DNA from: Pseudomonas sp. PDNC002
GTDB lineage: Bacteria; Pseudomonadota; Gammaproteobacteria; Pseudomonadales; Pseudomonadaceae
DNA length: 64,000 nucleotides
Reading direction: 5' to 3'
Assembly: GCF_016919445.1 (NCBI RefSeq)
Contig: NZ_CP070356.1
Coordinates: 7,501-71,500, forward strand
Shown: positions 17,103 to 26,804 of the stretch, piece after piece
Layout of the letters: every line of letters begins with the position of its first letter
Position numbering within the stretch: the stretch's first letter is position 1
Position numbers and translations under genes: made by a program
Notes under the pieces: model-generated
Databases searched by the model: none
Seen by the model: the letters and a program-made list of their open reading frames with translations, nothing else
What the model was told of the DNA's origin: nothing

Positions 17103-19313
17103 ATGTCGATCACTCCTCCTTTCCCCCGCCGCTCCTGGCTCGCCTTGCTGTTGCTGTGCCCGTCCCTCGCTCTCGCGGACAACATGGTCTCCCTCGGAGA
17201 AACCACCGTCACCGCGACCCGCAGCGAACAACCCGTCGATGCCGTGCCGAGCACCGTCAGCGTACAGACGGCGCGGGATATCGACCGCAACAACGCCAAC
17301 GACATCAAGCAACTGGTGCGCTACGAGCCGGGGGTGTCGGTGAGCGGCAGCGGCAGCCGCTTCGGCCTCTCCGGGTTCACCATTCGCGGCATCGGCGGCA
17401 ACCGCGTGCTGACCCAGGTGGACGGCGTGGCGGTGCCCAGCTCATTCGCTTTCGGCCCGTTCATGGACGCCCGGCGCAACTACATCGACCTCGACACCGC
17501 GAAACGCGTTGAAATACTTCGGGGCCCGGCAAGCTCGCTGTACGGCAGCGACGCCCTCGGTGGGGCGGTCAGTTTCATGACCAAGGACGCGGCGGACTAC
17601 CTGCACGACGGCAAGGACACCTATGCCCGCTTCAAGGTTGGCTTCGACGGCTCCGACCGCAGTTGGCTGAAAAGCGCCACCGTCGCCGGCCGCACCGGCC
17701 CGATGGACGGCCTGGTCACCATCAGCCGTCGCGACGGCCATGAGACCGATACCTTCGGCGATAACAACGGCATCGGCAGCGCCCGCGGCGAAGCCAATCC
17801 GGTGGATGGCAGCACCGACAACCTGCTGGCCAAACTCGGCTGGGACTACGCCGAGGGCAGCCGCCTGCAACTGGCCTACGAGCGCTACAACGACGACGCC
17901 GACACACGGCTGCTCAACGAATACAGCACCACCGGCACTACCCGCACCTCGGACGCCACCGACAGCACCGACCGCGAGCGCGTCAGCCTCTCGCACCGCT
18001 TCCTGCTCGACAGCGCCCTGGCCGACCAGGTGCAGTGGCAGCTGAACTACCAGGACAGCCAGATCCGCCAGGAAACCTACCAGGAGCGCTTCAGCGCCGG
18101 CCGCCTGCGCGACCGTAGCCGCGACTCGAAATACGAGGAAACCCTCTGGGGCCTCAACTCGCAGCTGGACAAGCAGTTCGCCCTGGCCGACACCCAGCAC
18201 CACCTGATCTACGGCTTCGACCTCAAGCGCCTGGAAAGCAAGGACCTGCGCAAGGGCGGCGAGGTCTACCAGAGCAACGGCCAGCCGGTGCCGCCGGCCT
18301 TCGGCGCCGAGACCTTCCCGCTCAGCGACTTCCCCGATCCGGTCACCCGCGAGTACGCCGCGTTCATCCAGGACAGCATCGAGATCGGCCGCTGGACCCT
18401 GCTGCCGGGCCTGCGCTACGACTACTACGAGATGAAGCCGGACGTCAGCCAGCGCTACCTGAACAGCAACCCGGTGGACAAGGACCCGTCCAACTTCAGC
18501 GATCATGCGCTGTCGCCCAAGTTCGGCGTGACTTACCGCCTCGACGATCACCACAGCGTCTACGGCCAGTACGCCGCGGGCTTCCGTGCGCCGGAGCCGG
18601 TGGACATCTTCGGCGAGTTCGTCAACACCGCCATTGGCTACCAGACCATCGCCAACACCAACCTCAAGCCAGAGACCAGCGACAGCTACGAAGTCGGCCT
18701 GCGCGGCAAGTACGACATGGGTAGCTTCGGCGTGGCGCTGTTCTACAACCGCTATGACGACTTCATCGAGCAGGTCACCCTGCCCAATGACCCGACCGGC
18801 AACAACCGCCTGACCTACCAGTACACCAACCTGGACAAGGTCACCATCAAGGGCGCCGAAGCGCGCGGCGACCTCGACCTCAACCAGGCCATCGGCCTGC
18901 CGGCGGGCACCACGCTGCGTGGCGCGGTCTCCTACGCCAAGGGCAAGGACGAGGAAACCGGCGAGCCGATCAACAGCGTCGACCCGCTCAAGGGCGTGTT
19001 CGGCCTGGGCTACGACGCACCCAGCGGCCAGTTCGGCAGCGAACTGACCTGGACCCTGGTGCAGGCCAAGCACGACATCGACGAGGACGAGATCCCCAAC
19101 CAGTACAAACCCGGCGGCTACGGCCTGCTGGACTTGAGCGGCTGGGTGAAGATCACCGACGGCGTGACCCTCAACGCCGGCCTGTTCAACCTCACCGACA
19201 AGAAATACTGGCAGTGGGGTGATGTACGCGGCCTGACCGAGAACAGCGCGAGCCTCGACCGCTACACCCAGCCGGGCCGCTACGCGGCGGCCAACCTGAT
19301 CTGGGAGATCTGA
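17103..19313 (+). CDS. phuR: TonB-dependent haem/haemoglobin receptor
   Basis: Outer-membrane gated barrel for haem uptake. 736 residues; signal peptide ends LALA-DN. TonB box ETTVTAT at about residues 31-37, plug domain to about 160 (VEILRGPASSLYGSDALGGAVSF), then a 22-strand barrel. The haem-receptor motif is present as YAAGFRAPEPVDIFGEF followed by NTNLKPETSDSYE, the FRAP and NPNL elements, the latter with Thr for Pro. It ends in Glu-Ile rather than the usual aromatic residue. Divergent from phuSTUVW under a shared Fur box. Confidence 0.95.
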   Translation: MSITPPFPRRSWLALLLLCPSLALADNMVSLGETTVTATRSEQPVDAVPSTVSVQTARDIDRNNANDIKQLVRYEPGVSVSGSGSRFGLSGFTIRGIGGNRVLTQVDGVAVPSSFAFGPFMDARRNYIDLDTAKRVEILRGPASSLYGSDALGGAVSFMTKDAADYLHDGKDTYARFKVGFDGSDRSWLKSATVAGRTGPMDGLVTISRRDGHETDTFGDNNGIGSARGEANPVDGSTDNLLAKLGWDYAEGSRLQLAYERYNDDADTRLLNEYSTTGTTRTSDATDSTDRERVSLSHRFLLDSALADQVQWQLNYQDSQIRQETYQERFSAGRLRDRSRDSKYEETLWGLNSQLDKQFALADTQHHLIYGFDLKRLESKDLRKGGEVYQSNGQPVPPAFGAETFPLSDFPDPVTREYAAFIQDSIEIGRWTLLPGLRYDYYEMKPDVSQRYLNSNPVDKDPSNFSDHALSPKFGVTYRLDDHHSVYGQYAAGFRAPEPVDIFGEFVNTAIGYQTIANTNLKPETSDSYEVGLRGKYDMGSFGVALFYNRYDDFIEQVTLPNDPTGNNRLTYQYTNLDKVTIKGAEARGDLDLNQAIGLPAGTTLRGAVSYAKGKDEETGEPINSVDPLKGVFGLGYDAPSGQFGSELTWTLVQAKHDIDEDEIPNQYKPGGYGLLDLSGWVKITDGVTLNAGLFNLTDKKYWQWGDVRGLTENSASLDRYTQPGRYAAANLIWEI

Positions 19314-19399
19314 TCTTCTTCAGCACACGGATGTGCACCCTCTTCCGGTCTCGCCATCCGGGCGCGGATAATGTCCGCCCCGCATGGAGACCCTTTCGA

Positions 19400-19738
19400 A
19401 TGATCCTGCTCTGCGCCCCGCACGACCTGGCCGAAGGCCAGAGCCGGGGCTTCAAGGCTGCCGGCCTGAACCTCTTCGCCGTGCGCCGCCAAGGCCGCGT
19501 CTATGCCTACCGCAACCGTTGCCCGCATCGGGAGATTCCGCTGGGCTACGACGCCGAGCGCTTCCTCGACGCCAGCGGGCGGCTGCTGCAATGCGGGCAC
19601 CATGGCGCGCTGTTCCTGATCGAAACCGGTGAATGTATCCAGGGACCGTGCCTGGGCGACGCGCTGGAGACGTTGCCGTGCCATGAAGACGAGCGCGGCA
19701 TCTGGCTGGAAGAAGTGGCCGACGAGGCTCGCGGGTAG
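19400..19738 (+). CDS. Small Rieske [2Fe-2S] protein
   Basis: 112 residues from the ATG at 19400 (MILLCAPHDLAEGQ). An upstream in-frame ATG at 19331 is less likely because those residues do not continue the fold. The cluster motif is CPHREIP and, 24 residues on, CGHHGALF, giving two Cys and two His. It is a stand-alone ferredoxin-like Rieske domain as in the small subunit of dioxygenases or NirD-like proteins. The partner enzyme is not adjacent. No signal peptide, so cytoplasmic. Confidence 0.88.
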   Translation: MILLCAPHDLAEGQSRGFKAAGLNLFAVRRQGRVYAYRNRCPHREIPLGYDAERFLDASGRLLQCGHHGALFLIETGECIQGPCLGDALETLPCHEDERGIWLEEVADEARG

Positions 19739-19757
19739 AAGCGATTCCGGGCAGGTT

Positions 19758-19825
19758 GGCGAGCAAGCCGGCGCCTACCGGTCTGCACCGTACCGCTCCT
19801 CGTAGGAGCGAGCTTGCTCGCGAAC
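19758..19825. repeat. REP-type palindromic elements
   Basis: GTAGGAGCGAGCTTGCTCGCGAAC at 19802-19825 is a typical Pseudomonas REP unit. A degenerate inverted partner, GGCGAGCAAGCCGGCGCCTACC, sits about 20 bases upstream, giving a two-unit BIME-like element between convergent genes. Confidence 0.75.
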
Positions 19826-19852
19826 AGCCCTTGCGCCGAAACAGTCGCGCCG

Positions 19853-20560
19853 TTACAGCAGTACCTTCAGCGGCCGATCGAGCCTGATTTCCTGCGTATC
19901 GATCCGCGCACCATACGCCAGCACCTCGACGCCCGCATTGCGCGCTTCCGCCAGCGCCGCGGCATAGGCCGGGTCGATCTCCATCGCCGGGCGCACCGCC
20001 TCAATGTCGGTCAGATTCACCGCATACAGCAGCACCGCACGCATGCCTTCGCGCGCCAGCGCCGCGAGCTCGCGCAGGTGCTTGGCACCGCGCTGGGTAA
20101 CAGCGTCGGGGAAGGCCGCAACCGTGGTCTCGTCAAAGCCCAGGGTCACGCTCTTCACCTCCACATACACCGGCTTGCCGGCGTACATCAGGCGGAAGTC
20201 CGCGCGACTGTTCTCCTGCCCGTAGGCGACCTCGCGGCGCAGCTCGTCGAAGCCGGCAAGCTCCGGGATACCGCCAGCCAGCAGCGCCTCCTCCACCAAG
20301 CGGTTGGCCCGCCCGGTGTTCACGCAGGCCAGGCGGCCCTGCGGCGTTTCCACCAGTTCCCAGGTGCCCGGCAGCTTGCGCTTGGGGTCGTCTGAGCGAC
20401 TGAACCAGACCCGGCAGCCTTCGCTCATGCAGTTGAGCATCGAGCCGGTGTTCGGGCAGTGGATGGTGAGCAGCTCGCCGCCGGCGGTCTCGATATCCGC
20501 CAGGAAGCGCTTGTAGCGTTTGATCAGGCGCGCCTCTTCCAGCGCCGGCTCGAAACGCAT
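19853..20560 (-). CDS. sfsA: Sugar fermentation stimulation protein SfsA (putative nuclease)
   Basis: 235 residues from the ATG at 20558-20560. N-terminal OB-like part ([27 protein letters not shown]) and a C-terminal PD-(D/E)XK-like core with ADFRL, then [10 protein letters not shown]. That points to nucleic-acid cleavage or binding rather than a direct sugar role. The start codon overlaps the aminotransferase stop (TAATG), so the pair is coupled. Biological function is unsettled even in E. coli. Confidence 0.93.
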   Translation of the reverse strand: MRFEPALEEARLIKRYKRFLADIETAGGELLTIHCPNTGSMLNCMSEGCRVWFSRSDDPKRKLPGTWELVETPQGRLACVNTGRANRLVEEALLAGGIPELAGFDELRREVAYGQENSRADFRLMYAGKPVYVEVKSVTLGFDETTVAAFPDAVTQRGAKHLRELAALAREGMRAVLLYAVNLTDIEAVRPAMEIDPAYAAALAEARNAGVEVLAYGARIDTQEIRLDRPLKVLL

Positions 20561-21732
20561 TAGGGGCGCCAGCTCTTCAAGCCGCGGGCAATGCGCTCGA
20601 CCGCCTGCTGCAAGCGCTCCACGCTTTGCGTATAGGCGAAGCGCACATGGTGCGAGGCCTGATAGCGGCCGAAATCGAGACCCGGGGTGAAGGCCACATG
20701 CTCGGTCTCGATGAAGTGCTGGCAGAAGTCGTAGGCATCGCCGCCGAAGGCACTGATGTCGGCGTATAGATAGAAGGCACCTTCCGGCTCGACGGCGATG
20801 CCGAAGCCCAGCTCGCGCAGGGCCGGCAGCAGATAGTCGCGGCGGCGGCGGAACTCCTCGCGGCGCTCTTCGAGAATCGCCAGGGTGGCCGGCTCGAAGC
20901 ACGCCAGCGCGGCGTGCTGGGCCATGCTCGGCGCGCTGATGTAGAGGTTCTGTGCCAGCTTCTCCAGCTCGCCCACGGCCTCCGGCGGCGCGACCAGCCA
21001 ACCCAGGCGCCAGCCGGTCATGCCGAAATATTTAGAGAAACTGTTGAGGACGAAGGCGTCGTCATCCACCTCCAGCACGCTGGGCGCGTCGATGCCGTAG
21101 GTCAGGCCGTGGTAGATCTCGTCCACCACCAGATGACCGCCACGCGCCTTGAGCGTGGCCGAGAGCGCGGCCAGTTCATCCTTGTGCAACAGGGTGCCGG
21201 TAGGATTCGCTGGTGATGCGGCGAGAGCGCCTACACTATCTTGATCCCAATGCCGTTCGATGAGCTCCGGGGTGAGCTGGTAACGGCTCTCCGGGCCAAC
21301 CGGCACCAACTGCGCGGCGCCTTCCACCAGGCGCAGGAAGTGACGATTGCAGGGATAGCCCGGATCGGCCAGCAGCCAGTGCTTGCCCGGGTCCACCAGC
21401 AGGCTGCTGGCGAGCAGCAGGGCGCCGGAGCCGCCGGGCGTGACGAGAATGCGCTGCGGATCGATCGACAGGCCGTAGCGCTGGGCGTAGAAGCCGGCGA
21501 TGGCTTCGCGCAGCGCCGGCAGGCCACGTGCGGCGGTATAGCGCGTGTGACCATTTGCCAGGGCCTTCTGCCCGGCCTCGACGATGGGCGCGGCCGTGGT
21601 GAAGTCCGGCTCACCGATTTCCAGGTGGATGACGTCGTGGCCCGCGGCCTGCAGCTCGTTGGCCCGCGCCAATAGTGCCATGACGTGGAAGGGTTCGATG
21701 GCGCAGCTGCGCGCACTGAAAGTGGTGGCCAT
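20560..21732 (-). CDS. PLP-dependent class I/II aminotransferase
   Basis: 390 residues, fold type I. Visible: HLEIGEPDF near residue 37, [40 protein letters not shown] with the PLP-contacting Asp and Tyr, and the Schiff-base Lys in [16 protein letters not shown] (about residue 235). C-terminal [10 protein letters not shown] holds the carboxylate-binding Arg. The subgroup resembles alanine/aspartate-type enzymes, but I cannot name the substrate. Cotranscribed with sfsA; conserved beside dksA in P. aeruginosa. Confidence 0.92.
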   Translation of the reverse strand: MATTFSARSCAIEPFHVMALLARANELQAAGHDVIHLEIGEPDFTTAAPIVEAGQKALANGHTRYTAARGLPALREAIAGFYAQRYGLSIDPQRILVTPGGSGALLLASSLLVDPGKHWLLADPGYPCNRHFLRLVEGAAQLVPVGPESRYQLTPELIERHWDQDSVGALAASPANPTGTLLHKDELAALSATLKARGGHLVVDEIYHGLTYGIDAPSVLEVDDDAFVLNSFSKYFGMTGWRLGWLVAPPEAVGELEKLAQNLYISAPSMAQHAALACFEPATLAILEERREEFRRRRDYLLPALRELGFGIAVEPEGAFYLYADISAFGGDAYDFCQHFIETEHVAFTPGLDFGRYQASHHVRFAYTQSVERLQQAVERIARGLKSWRP

Positions 21733-22067
21733 GGAATATTCCGAACTTTGCGACAGAGCCGGGATTCTAACAGGCCACTGATGAATACTGGGGCGGTCAC
21801 GTCAATGCGGCGCGGCTTCCCGGAACATGCAGGCTTCGTCCGGGAAACACAGACGATCCTGCACAGGTTTGCAGAAAAACCCATCGGCGATGACCAATGG
21901 GTCGGCGACCTGGCGATCAGGCCATGTGCGGGCACTTGCAGGCTCGACAACCGGGAGTAGCGTCCCGGTAATCGTTCTGGTAAGTTCGCCCGCTGCGAGC
22001 GCGGGGCCGGCAGTGCCGGAGAGGGACCATCCGCGAGAGGATTAGCGAGAGTGAGAGGCGGTCATCC
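21733..22067. other. Divergent intergenic region upstream of dksA
   Basis: 335 bases between the minus-strand aminotransferase and dksA. The only structure I can support is a stem-loop ACCGGGA/TCCCGGT (21950-21969), about 100 bases before dksA. The short frames across it lack family features. It probably holds the dksA promoter and untranslated leader, but no clear -10/-35 pair stands out. Confidence 0.4.
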
Positions 22068-22511
22068 ATGCCCACCAAAGCAAAACAACAGAGCAGCCAA
22101 CTGATTCGTGGCTTCGAGCCCTACCAGGAAACCAAGGGCGAGGAGTACATGAGTGATCGCATGCGCGCGCACTTCACCTCCATCCTCAACAAATGGAAAG
22201 TTGAGCTGATGGAAGAAGTGGACCGCACCGTGCACCACATGCAGGACGAAGCGGCGAACTTCCCGGACCCGGCCGACCGTGCCAGCCAGGAAGAAGAGTT
22301 CAGCCTCGAGCTGCGCGCCCGCGATCGCGAGCGCAAGCTGATCAAGAAGATCGACGAGACCCTGCAGCTGATCGAAGACAACGATTACGGCTGGTGCGAT
22401 TCCTGTGGCGTCGAGATCGGCATCCGCCGTCTGGAAGCCCGCCCCACCGCCACCCTGTGCATCGACTGCAAGACCCTGGCGGAAATCAAGGAAAAGCAGC
22501 TGGGCTCCTGA
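22068..22511 (+). CDS. dksA: RNA polymerase-binding transcription factor DksA
   Basis: Binds the RNA polymerase secondary channel and, with ppGpp, controls rRNA and amino-acid promoters. 147 residues. Long coiled coil (about residues 30-105) with the tip residues in DPADRASQEEE, then the four-Cys zinc finger CDSC...CIDC near residues 110-135, so this is the zinc-containing paralogue rather than the Cys-poor DksA2. ATG at 22068 after GAGAGGCGG. Followed by a strong terminator and gluQ, the usual order. Confidence 0.98.
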   Translation: MPTKAKQQSSQLIRGFEPYQETKGEEYMSDRMRAHFTSILNKWKVELMEEVDRTVHHMQDEAANFPDPADRASQEEEFSLELRARDRERKLIKKIDETLQLIEDNDYGWCDSCGVEIGIRRLEARPTATLCIDCKTLAEIKEKQLGS

Positions 22512-22526
22512 GCCTGGTTGATCCCG

Positions 22527-22556
22527 AACGGGGCGCTGCGGCGCCCCGTTTCGTTT
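22527..22556 (+). terminator. Intrinsic terminator after dksA
   Basis: Ten-bp stem AACGGGGCGC/GCGCCCCGTT with loop TGCG, followed by TTCGTTT. It separates dksA from gluQ. Confidence 0.8.
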
Positions 22557-22579
22557 CTGCTTTTAATTGAAGAGCCGCC

Positions 22580-23467
22580 ATGCCTGCCACCCAGTACATC
22601 GGACGCTTCGCCCCCACGCCCAGTGGTTACCTGCACTTCGGTTCGCTGGTGGCCGCCGTCGCGTCCTACCTGGATGCGCGCGCAGTGGGCGGAAAGTGGC
22701 TGGTGCGCATGGAGGACCTCGATCCGCCGCGCGAGATGCCCGGCGCCCAGATGGCCATCCTCGAAACCCTCGAACGCTATGGCTTCGAATGGGACGGCCC
22801 GGTGGAGCGCCAGAGCGACCGCCACGGCGCCTATGCCGCCCAGGTCGAACAATGGCTGCGCAGCGGCCTGGCCTACGCCTGCACCTGTTCGCGCAAGCAG
22901 CTCGAAGGCACCCACGGCATCTACCCCGGCACCTGCCGCGACGCCCAGCATGACTGGCACGGCGACGTCGCCATCCGCATCCGCGTCCCGGAACTGGACT
23001 ACCGCTTCACCGATCGCTTGCAGGGCGAATTCCAACAGCACCTGGGCCGCGACGTGGGCGACTTCATCATCCGTCGCCGTGACGGCCTCTTCGCCTATCA
23101 ACTGGCCGTCGTGCTGGACGATGCCTGGCAGGGTGTCACCGACATCGTTCGCGGCGCCGACCTGCTGGACAACACCCCGCGCCAGCTCTACCTGCAGGAA
23201 CTGCTGGGCATTGCCGCACCGCGCTACCTGCATGTGCCGCTGATCATCCAGCCCGACGGCCACAAGCTGGGCAAGTCCTACCGCTCGCCGCCGCTGGAAG
23301 CCGAACAGGCCGCCCCGCTGCTGGTGCGCGCGCTGAAAGCGCTGGGCCAGAACCCGCCCGCCGGGCTGGCGCAAAGCGCTCGGGGTGATGTCCTCGCCTG
23401 GGGCATCGCGCACTGGAATGCCGAGGCAATCCCCCATAGCCTGACGCTGGAAGACGCGCAGCTCTAG
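22580..23467 (+). CDS. gluQ: Glutamyl-Q tRNA(Asp) synthetase
   Basis: Attaches glutamate to queuosine at the wobble position of tRNA-Asp, using a truncated GluRS fold with no anticodon-binding domain. 295 residues. The class I signature is TPSGYLHFGSL, a variant of HIGH; the second signature is GHKLGKSYR in place of KMSKS. Zinc-binding Cys appear in CTCSRKQLEG and YPGTCRD. ATG at 22580. The dksA-gluQ order is conserved across gammaproteobacteria. Confidence 0.96.
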   Translation: MPATQYIGRFAPTPSGYLHFGSLVAAVASYLDARAVGGKWLVRMEDLDPPREMPGAQMAILETLERYGFEWDGPVERQSDRHGAYAAQVEQWLRSGLAYACTCSRKQLEGTHGIYPGTCRDAQHDWHGDVAIRIRVPELDYRFTDRLQGEFQQHLGRDVGDFIIRRRDGLFAYQLAVVLDDAWQGVTDIVRGADLLDNTPRQLYLQELLGIAAPRYLHVPLIIQPDGHKLGKSYRSPPLEAEQAAPLLVRALKALGQNPPAGLAQSARGDVLAWGIAHWNAEAIPHSLTLEDAQL

Positions 23468-23490
23468 ACTGGTAAACAGCAACGGCTCTT

Positions 23491-23576
23491 CGTAGGACCG
23501 AGGGGGGCGTCTAGCCCTTGCTCGCGAACCCGAATCCCGCCGCGGGGGCTTGTTCGCGAGCAAGCTCGCTCCTACA
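23491..23576. repeat. Inverted REP pair (BIME), one unit interrupted
   Basis: The right unit GTTCGCGAGCAAGCTCGCTCCTAC (23552-23575) is intact. The left unit (23492-23529) begins GTAGGACCGAG and ends CTTGCTCGCGAAC but carries an extra GGGGGCGTCTAGCC between them. The two units are inverted and match the REP at 19802-19825. Confidence 0.75.
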
Positions 23577-23666
23577 AAGTCTGCCGCTCCTTCGGCAAGA
23601 GGTGGGCCGGCTTGCCGGCAACTGTGCGCACAGGTAGCCTGCCCGCCGAACCAAGAGAGAGACGAC

Positions 23667-23843
23667 ATGTACATCTACCGACTGGTGTTGCTCCTGGTCG
23701 TGGGCATCTACCTGTTCTCGCCGGCCATCATGGACTGGTGGATCGATCCCCACGGCGCCTGGTACCGCCCGTATCTGCTGTGGCTGATCCTGATCGTCGT
23801 CACCTTCATCCTGCAGAGCCAGCGCGATGCTGACGAGCTTTAG
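23667..23843 (+). CDS. cbrX: Small membrane protein CbrX
   Basis: 58 residues from the ATG at 23667, after AGAGAGA. Two hydrophobic helices (about residues 5-22 and 36-50) flank a Trp-rich DWWIDPHGAW loop. Its stop lies 14 bases inside cbrA, so the genes overlap by 17 bases. In P. putida a small gene in this position, cbrX, is cotranscribed with cbrAB and needed for proper CbrA translation. The name rests on position and topology. Confidence 0.8.
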   Translation: MYIYRLVLLLVVGIYLFSPAIMDWWIDPHGAWYRPYLLWLILIVVTFILQSQRDADEL

Positions 23844-26778
23844 CCTTACCCAGCTGATCCTGATCAGCGCCTCCTACCTGATGGTCCTGTTCGGTATCGC
23901 CTGGATCACCGAGCGCGGTTTCATTCCGCGCCGGCTGGTGCGCCATCCGCTGATCTACACCCTGTCGCTGGGCGTATACGCCAGCGCCTGGGCTTTCTAT
24001 GGCACGGTCGGGCTGGCCTACCAGTACGGCTACGGCTTCCTGGCGATCTACCTGGGCGTTTCCGGCGCCTTCCTGCTGGCGCCGGTGTTGCTCTATCCGA
24101 TCCTGCGCATTACGCGGGCGTACCAGCTGTCCTCGCTGGCCGACCTGTTCGCCTTCCGCTTCCGCAGCACCTGGGCCGGCGCGCTGACCACGCTGTTCAT
24201 GCTGATCGGCGTACTGCCGATGCTGGCGTTGCAGATCCAGGCGGTGACCGACTCGATCAGCATCCTCACCCGCGAATCCGAGCCCAACCGCGCGGCGCTG
24301 GCGTTCTGCGCGCTGATCACGCTGTTCGCCATCCTCTTCGGCGCGCGCCACATTGCCACCCGCGAACGCCATGAAGGGCTGGTGATGGCCATTGCCTTCG
24401 AATCGCTGGTGAAGCTGGTCTCTCTCTGCGCCATCGGGCTGTTCGCCCTCTATGGCGTGTTCGGCGGGCCGGACGGCCTGGAAGTCTGGCTGCTGCAGAA
24501 CCAGGAAGCCCTGAGCACCCTGCACACCCCGCTGGCCGAAGGGCCGTGGCGCACGCTGCTGCTGGTGTTCTTCGCCGCGGCCATCGTGATGCCGCACATG
24601 TTCCACATGACCTTTACCGAGAACCTCAACCCGCGCTCGCTGCTCAGCGCCAGCTGGGGCCTGCCGCTGTTCCTGCTGCCGATGAGCCTCGCGGTGCCGC
24701 CGATCCTCTGGGCCGGCCTGCACCTGGGCGCCTCGACCAACCCGGAATACTTCACCCTCGGCCTGGGCATCTCGGTGGACAGCCCCGCGCTGGCCCTGAC
24801 CGCCTTCATTGGCGGCATCTCCGCCGCCAGCGGCCTGATCATCGTGATGACCTTGGCGCTCTCCGGCATGGTGCTCAACCACCTGGTGCTGCCGCTCTAC
24901 CAGCCGCCGGCCGAGGGCAACATCTACCGCTGGCTGAAATGGACGCGCCGCGCACTGATCGCCGCGATCATCATGGCCGGCTATGCCTTCTACCTCCTGC
25001 TGGGCGCCGAGCAGGACCTGTCGAACCTCGGCATCGTCTCTTTCGTCGCCACCCTGCAGTTCCTCCCCGGCGCGCTGGCCGTGCTCTACTGGCCGACCGC
25101 CAACCGTCGCGGCTTCATCGCCGGCCTGGTCGCGGGCATGCTGGTGTGGGGAGCGACCATGCTCACCCCGCTGGTGGCGAACATGCAGAGCATCTACGTG
25201 CCGATGTTCGATTCGCTGTACGTGCTCGACGACACCACCTGGCACCTCGCCGCGCTGGCCTCCCTGGCGGCCAACGTGCTGGTGTTCACCCTCGTCTCGC
25301 TGTTCACCGAAGCCAGCGATGAGGAGAAAGGCGCCGCCGAAGCCTGCGCCGTGGACAACGTGCGCCGCCCGCAGCGCCGCGAACTGCTTGCCGTCTCCCC
25401 CCAGGAGTTCGCTAGCCAACTGGCCAAACCGCTGGGCGCCAAGACGGCCCAGCGCGAAGTGGAACAGGCACTACGCGACCTGCACCTGCCCTTCGACGAG
25501 CGCCGCCCCTACGCCCTGCGTCGCCTGCGCGACCGCATCGAGGCGAACCTCTCCGGCCTGATGGGCCCCAGCGTGGCGCAGGACATGGTGGAAACTTTCC
25601 TGCCCTACAAGGCCAGCAGCGAAAGCTACGTCACCGAAGACATCCACTTCATCGAGAGCCGCCTGGAGGACTACCACTCCCGGCTCACCGGCCTTGCCGC
25701 CGAACTCGATACCCTGCGCCGCTACCACCGCCAGACCTTGCAGGACCTGCCCATGGGCGTCTGCTCGCTGGCCAAGGACCAGGAAATCCTCATGTGGAAC
25801 CGCGCCATCGAGGAGCTGACCGGCGTCAGCGCGCAACGTGTGGTCGGCTCGCGGCTGGCCGCCCTGCCCGAGCCGTGGCGCGGCCTGCTGGAAGGCTTCA
25901 TCGACGCCCCCGACGAACACCTGCACAAGCAGCGCCTCTCCATCGAAGGCCAGACCCGCTGGCTGAACCTGCACAAGGCGGCGATCGAGGAGCCCCTCGC
26001 GCCCGGTAACAGTGGCCTGGTACTGCTGGTGGAAGACCTCACCGAAACCCAATCGCTGGAAGACAAGCTGATCCACTCCGAGCGCCTGGCCTCCATCGGT
26101 CGCCTGGCCGCCGGCGTGGCCCACGAGATCGGCAACCCCATCACCGGCATCGCCTGCCTGGCGCAGAACCTGCGGGAAGAACGCGAGGGCGATGGCGAGC
26201 TGACCGAGATCAGCGGACAGATCCTCGAGCAGACCAAGCGCGTCTCGCGCATCGTGCAATCGCTGATGAGCTTCGCCCACGCCGGCGGCAAGCAGGTGGC
26301 GGCCGAGCCGGTGTGCCTGGCCGACGTCGCCCAGGAAGCCATCGGCCTGCTGTCGCTGAACAAGCGCAGCATCGACGTGCAGTTCTTCAACCTGTGCGAT
26401 CCGGAGCACTGGGTGGAAGGTGACTCCCAGCGCCTGGCCCAGGTACTGATCAATCTGCTGTCCAACGCCCGCGACGCTTCGCCGCCCAACGGCGCGATCC
26501 GCGTGCGCACCGAAGCTTCCGAGCAGGCCATCGACCTGATCGTCGAAGACGAAGGCAGCGGGATACCCAAGTCGATCATCGACCGTCTGTTCGAGCCGTT
26601 CTTCACCACCAAGGACCCGGGCAAGGGAACCGGCCTGGGGCTCGCACTGGTCTATTCGATCGTGGAAGAGCATTATGGGCAAATCACCATAGACAGCCCG
26701 GCAGACCCGGAACGCGAATGCGGCACCCGCATCAGCGTCACCTTGCCGCGGCATCCTGGCCCGACGGCCGAGCAGTAA
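23827..26778 (+). CDS. cbrA: Transporter-fused sensor histidine kinase CbrA
   Basis: Membrane sensor of the CbrAB system for carbon/nitrogen balance; its N-terminal SLC5-type domain (about residues 1-500, 12-13 helices) is linked to histidine transport in pseudomonads. A STAC-like linker and a PAS domain (near 640-740, MGVCSLAKDQEILMWN) precede HisKA with phosphorylatable H766 (GVAHEIGNP), then an HATPase domain with the N-box NLLSNARDAS, G1 VEDEGSGIP and G2 GKGTGLGLALV. 983 residues. ATG at 23827 lies inside cbrX. Confidence 0.97.
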   Translation: MLTSFSLTQLILISASYLMVLFGIAWITERGFIPRRLVRHPLIYTLSLGVYASAWAFYGTVGLAYQYGYGFLAIYLGVSGAFLLAPVLLYPILRITRAYQLSSLADLFAFRFRSTWAGALTTLFMLIGVLPMLALQIQAVTDSISILTRESEPNRAALAFCALITLFAILFGARHIATRERHEGLVMAIAFESLVKLVSLCAIGLFALYGVFGGPDGLEVWLLQNQEALSTLHTPLAEGPWRTLLLVFFAAAIVMPHMFHMTFTENLNPRSLLSASWGLPLFLLPMSLAVPPILWAGLHLGASTNPEYFTLGLGISVDSPALALTAFIGGISAASGLIIVMTLALSGMVLNHLVLPLYQPPAEGNIYRWLKWTRRALIAAIIMAGYAFYLLLGAEQDLSNLGIVSFVATLQFLPGALAVLYWPTANRRGFIAGLVAGMLVWGATMLTPLVANMQSIYVPMFDSLYVLDDTTWHLAALASLAANVLVFTLVSLFTEASDEEKGAAEACAVDNVRRPQRRELLAVSPQEFASQLAKPLGAKTAQREVEQALRDLHLPFDERRPYALRRLRDRIEANLSGLMGPSVAQDMVETFLPYKASSESYVTEDIHFIESRLEDYHSRLTGLAAELDTLRRYHRQTLQDLPMGVCSLAKDQEILMWNRAIEELTGVSAQRVVGSRLAALPEPWRGLLEGFIDAPDEHLHKQRLSIEGQTRWLNLHKAAIEEPLAPGNSGLVLLVEDLTETQSLEDKLIHSERLASIGRLAAGVAHEIGNPITGIACLAQNLREEREGDGELTEISGQILEQTKRVSRIVQSLMSFAHAGGKQVAAEPVCLADVAQEAIGLLSLNKRSIDVQFFNLCDPEHWVEGDSQRLAQVLINLLSNARDASPPNGAIRVRTEASEQAIDLIVEDEGSGIPKSIIDRLFEPFFTTKDPGKGTGLGLALVYSIVEEHYGQITIDSPADPERECGTRISVTLPRHPGPTAEQ

Positions 26779-26804
26779 ACGAGCACGTCGAGAGAGCTGA
26801 ATAC

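Noticed and set aside
17442-19073. Minus-strand 543-codon frame antisense to phuR
   Set aside because: Shadow of the receptor gene; Val/Ala/Glu-rich, no start context.
19314-19399. Possible gene remnant between phuR and the Rieske gene
   Set aside because: Only 86 bases with no conserved frame; simple intergenic sequence.
23806-25419. Minus-strand 537-codon frame antisense to cbrA
   Set aside because: Gln/Arg/His-rich shadow of the membrane-helix codons; no hydrophobic or catalytic pattern.
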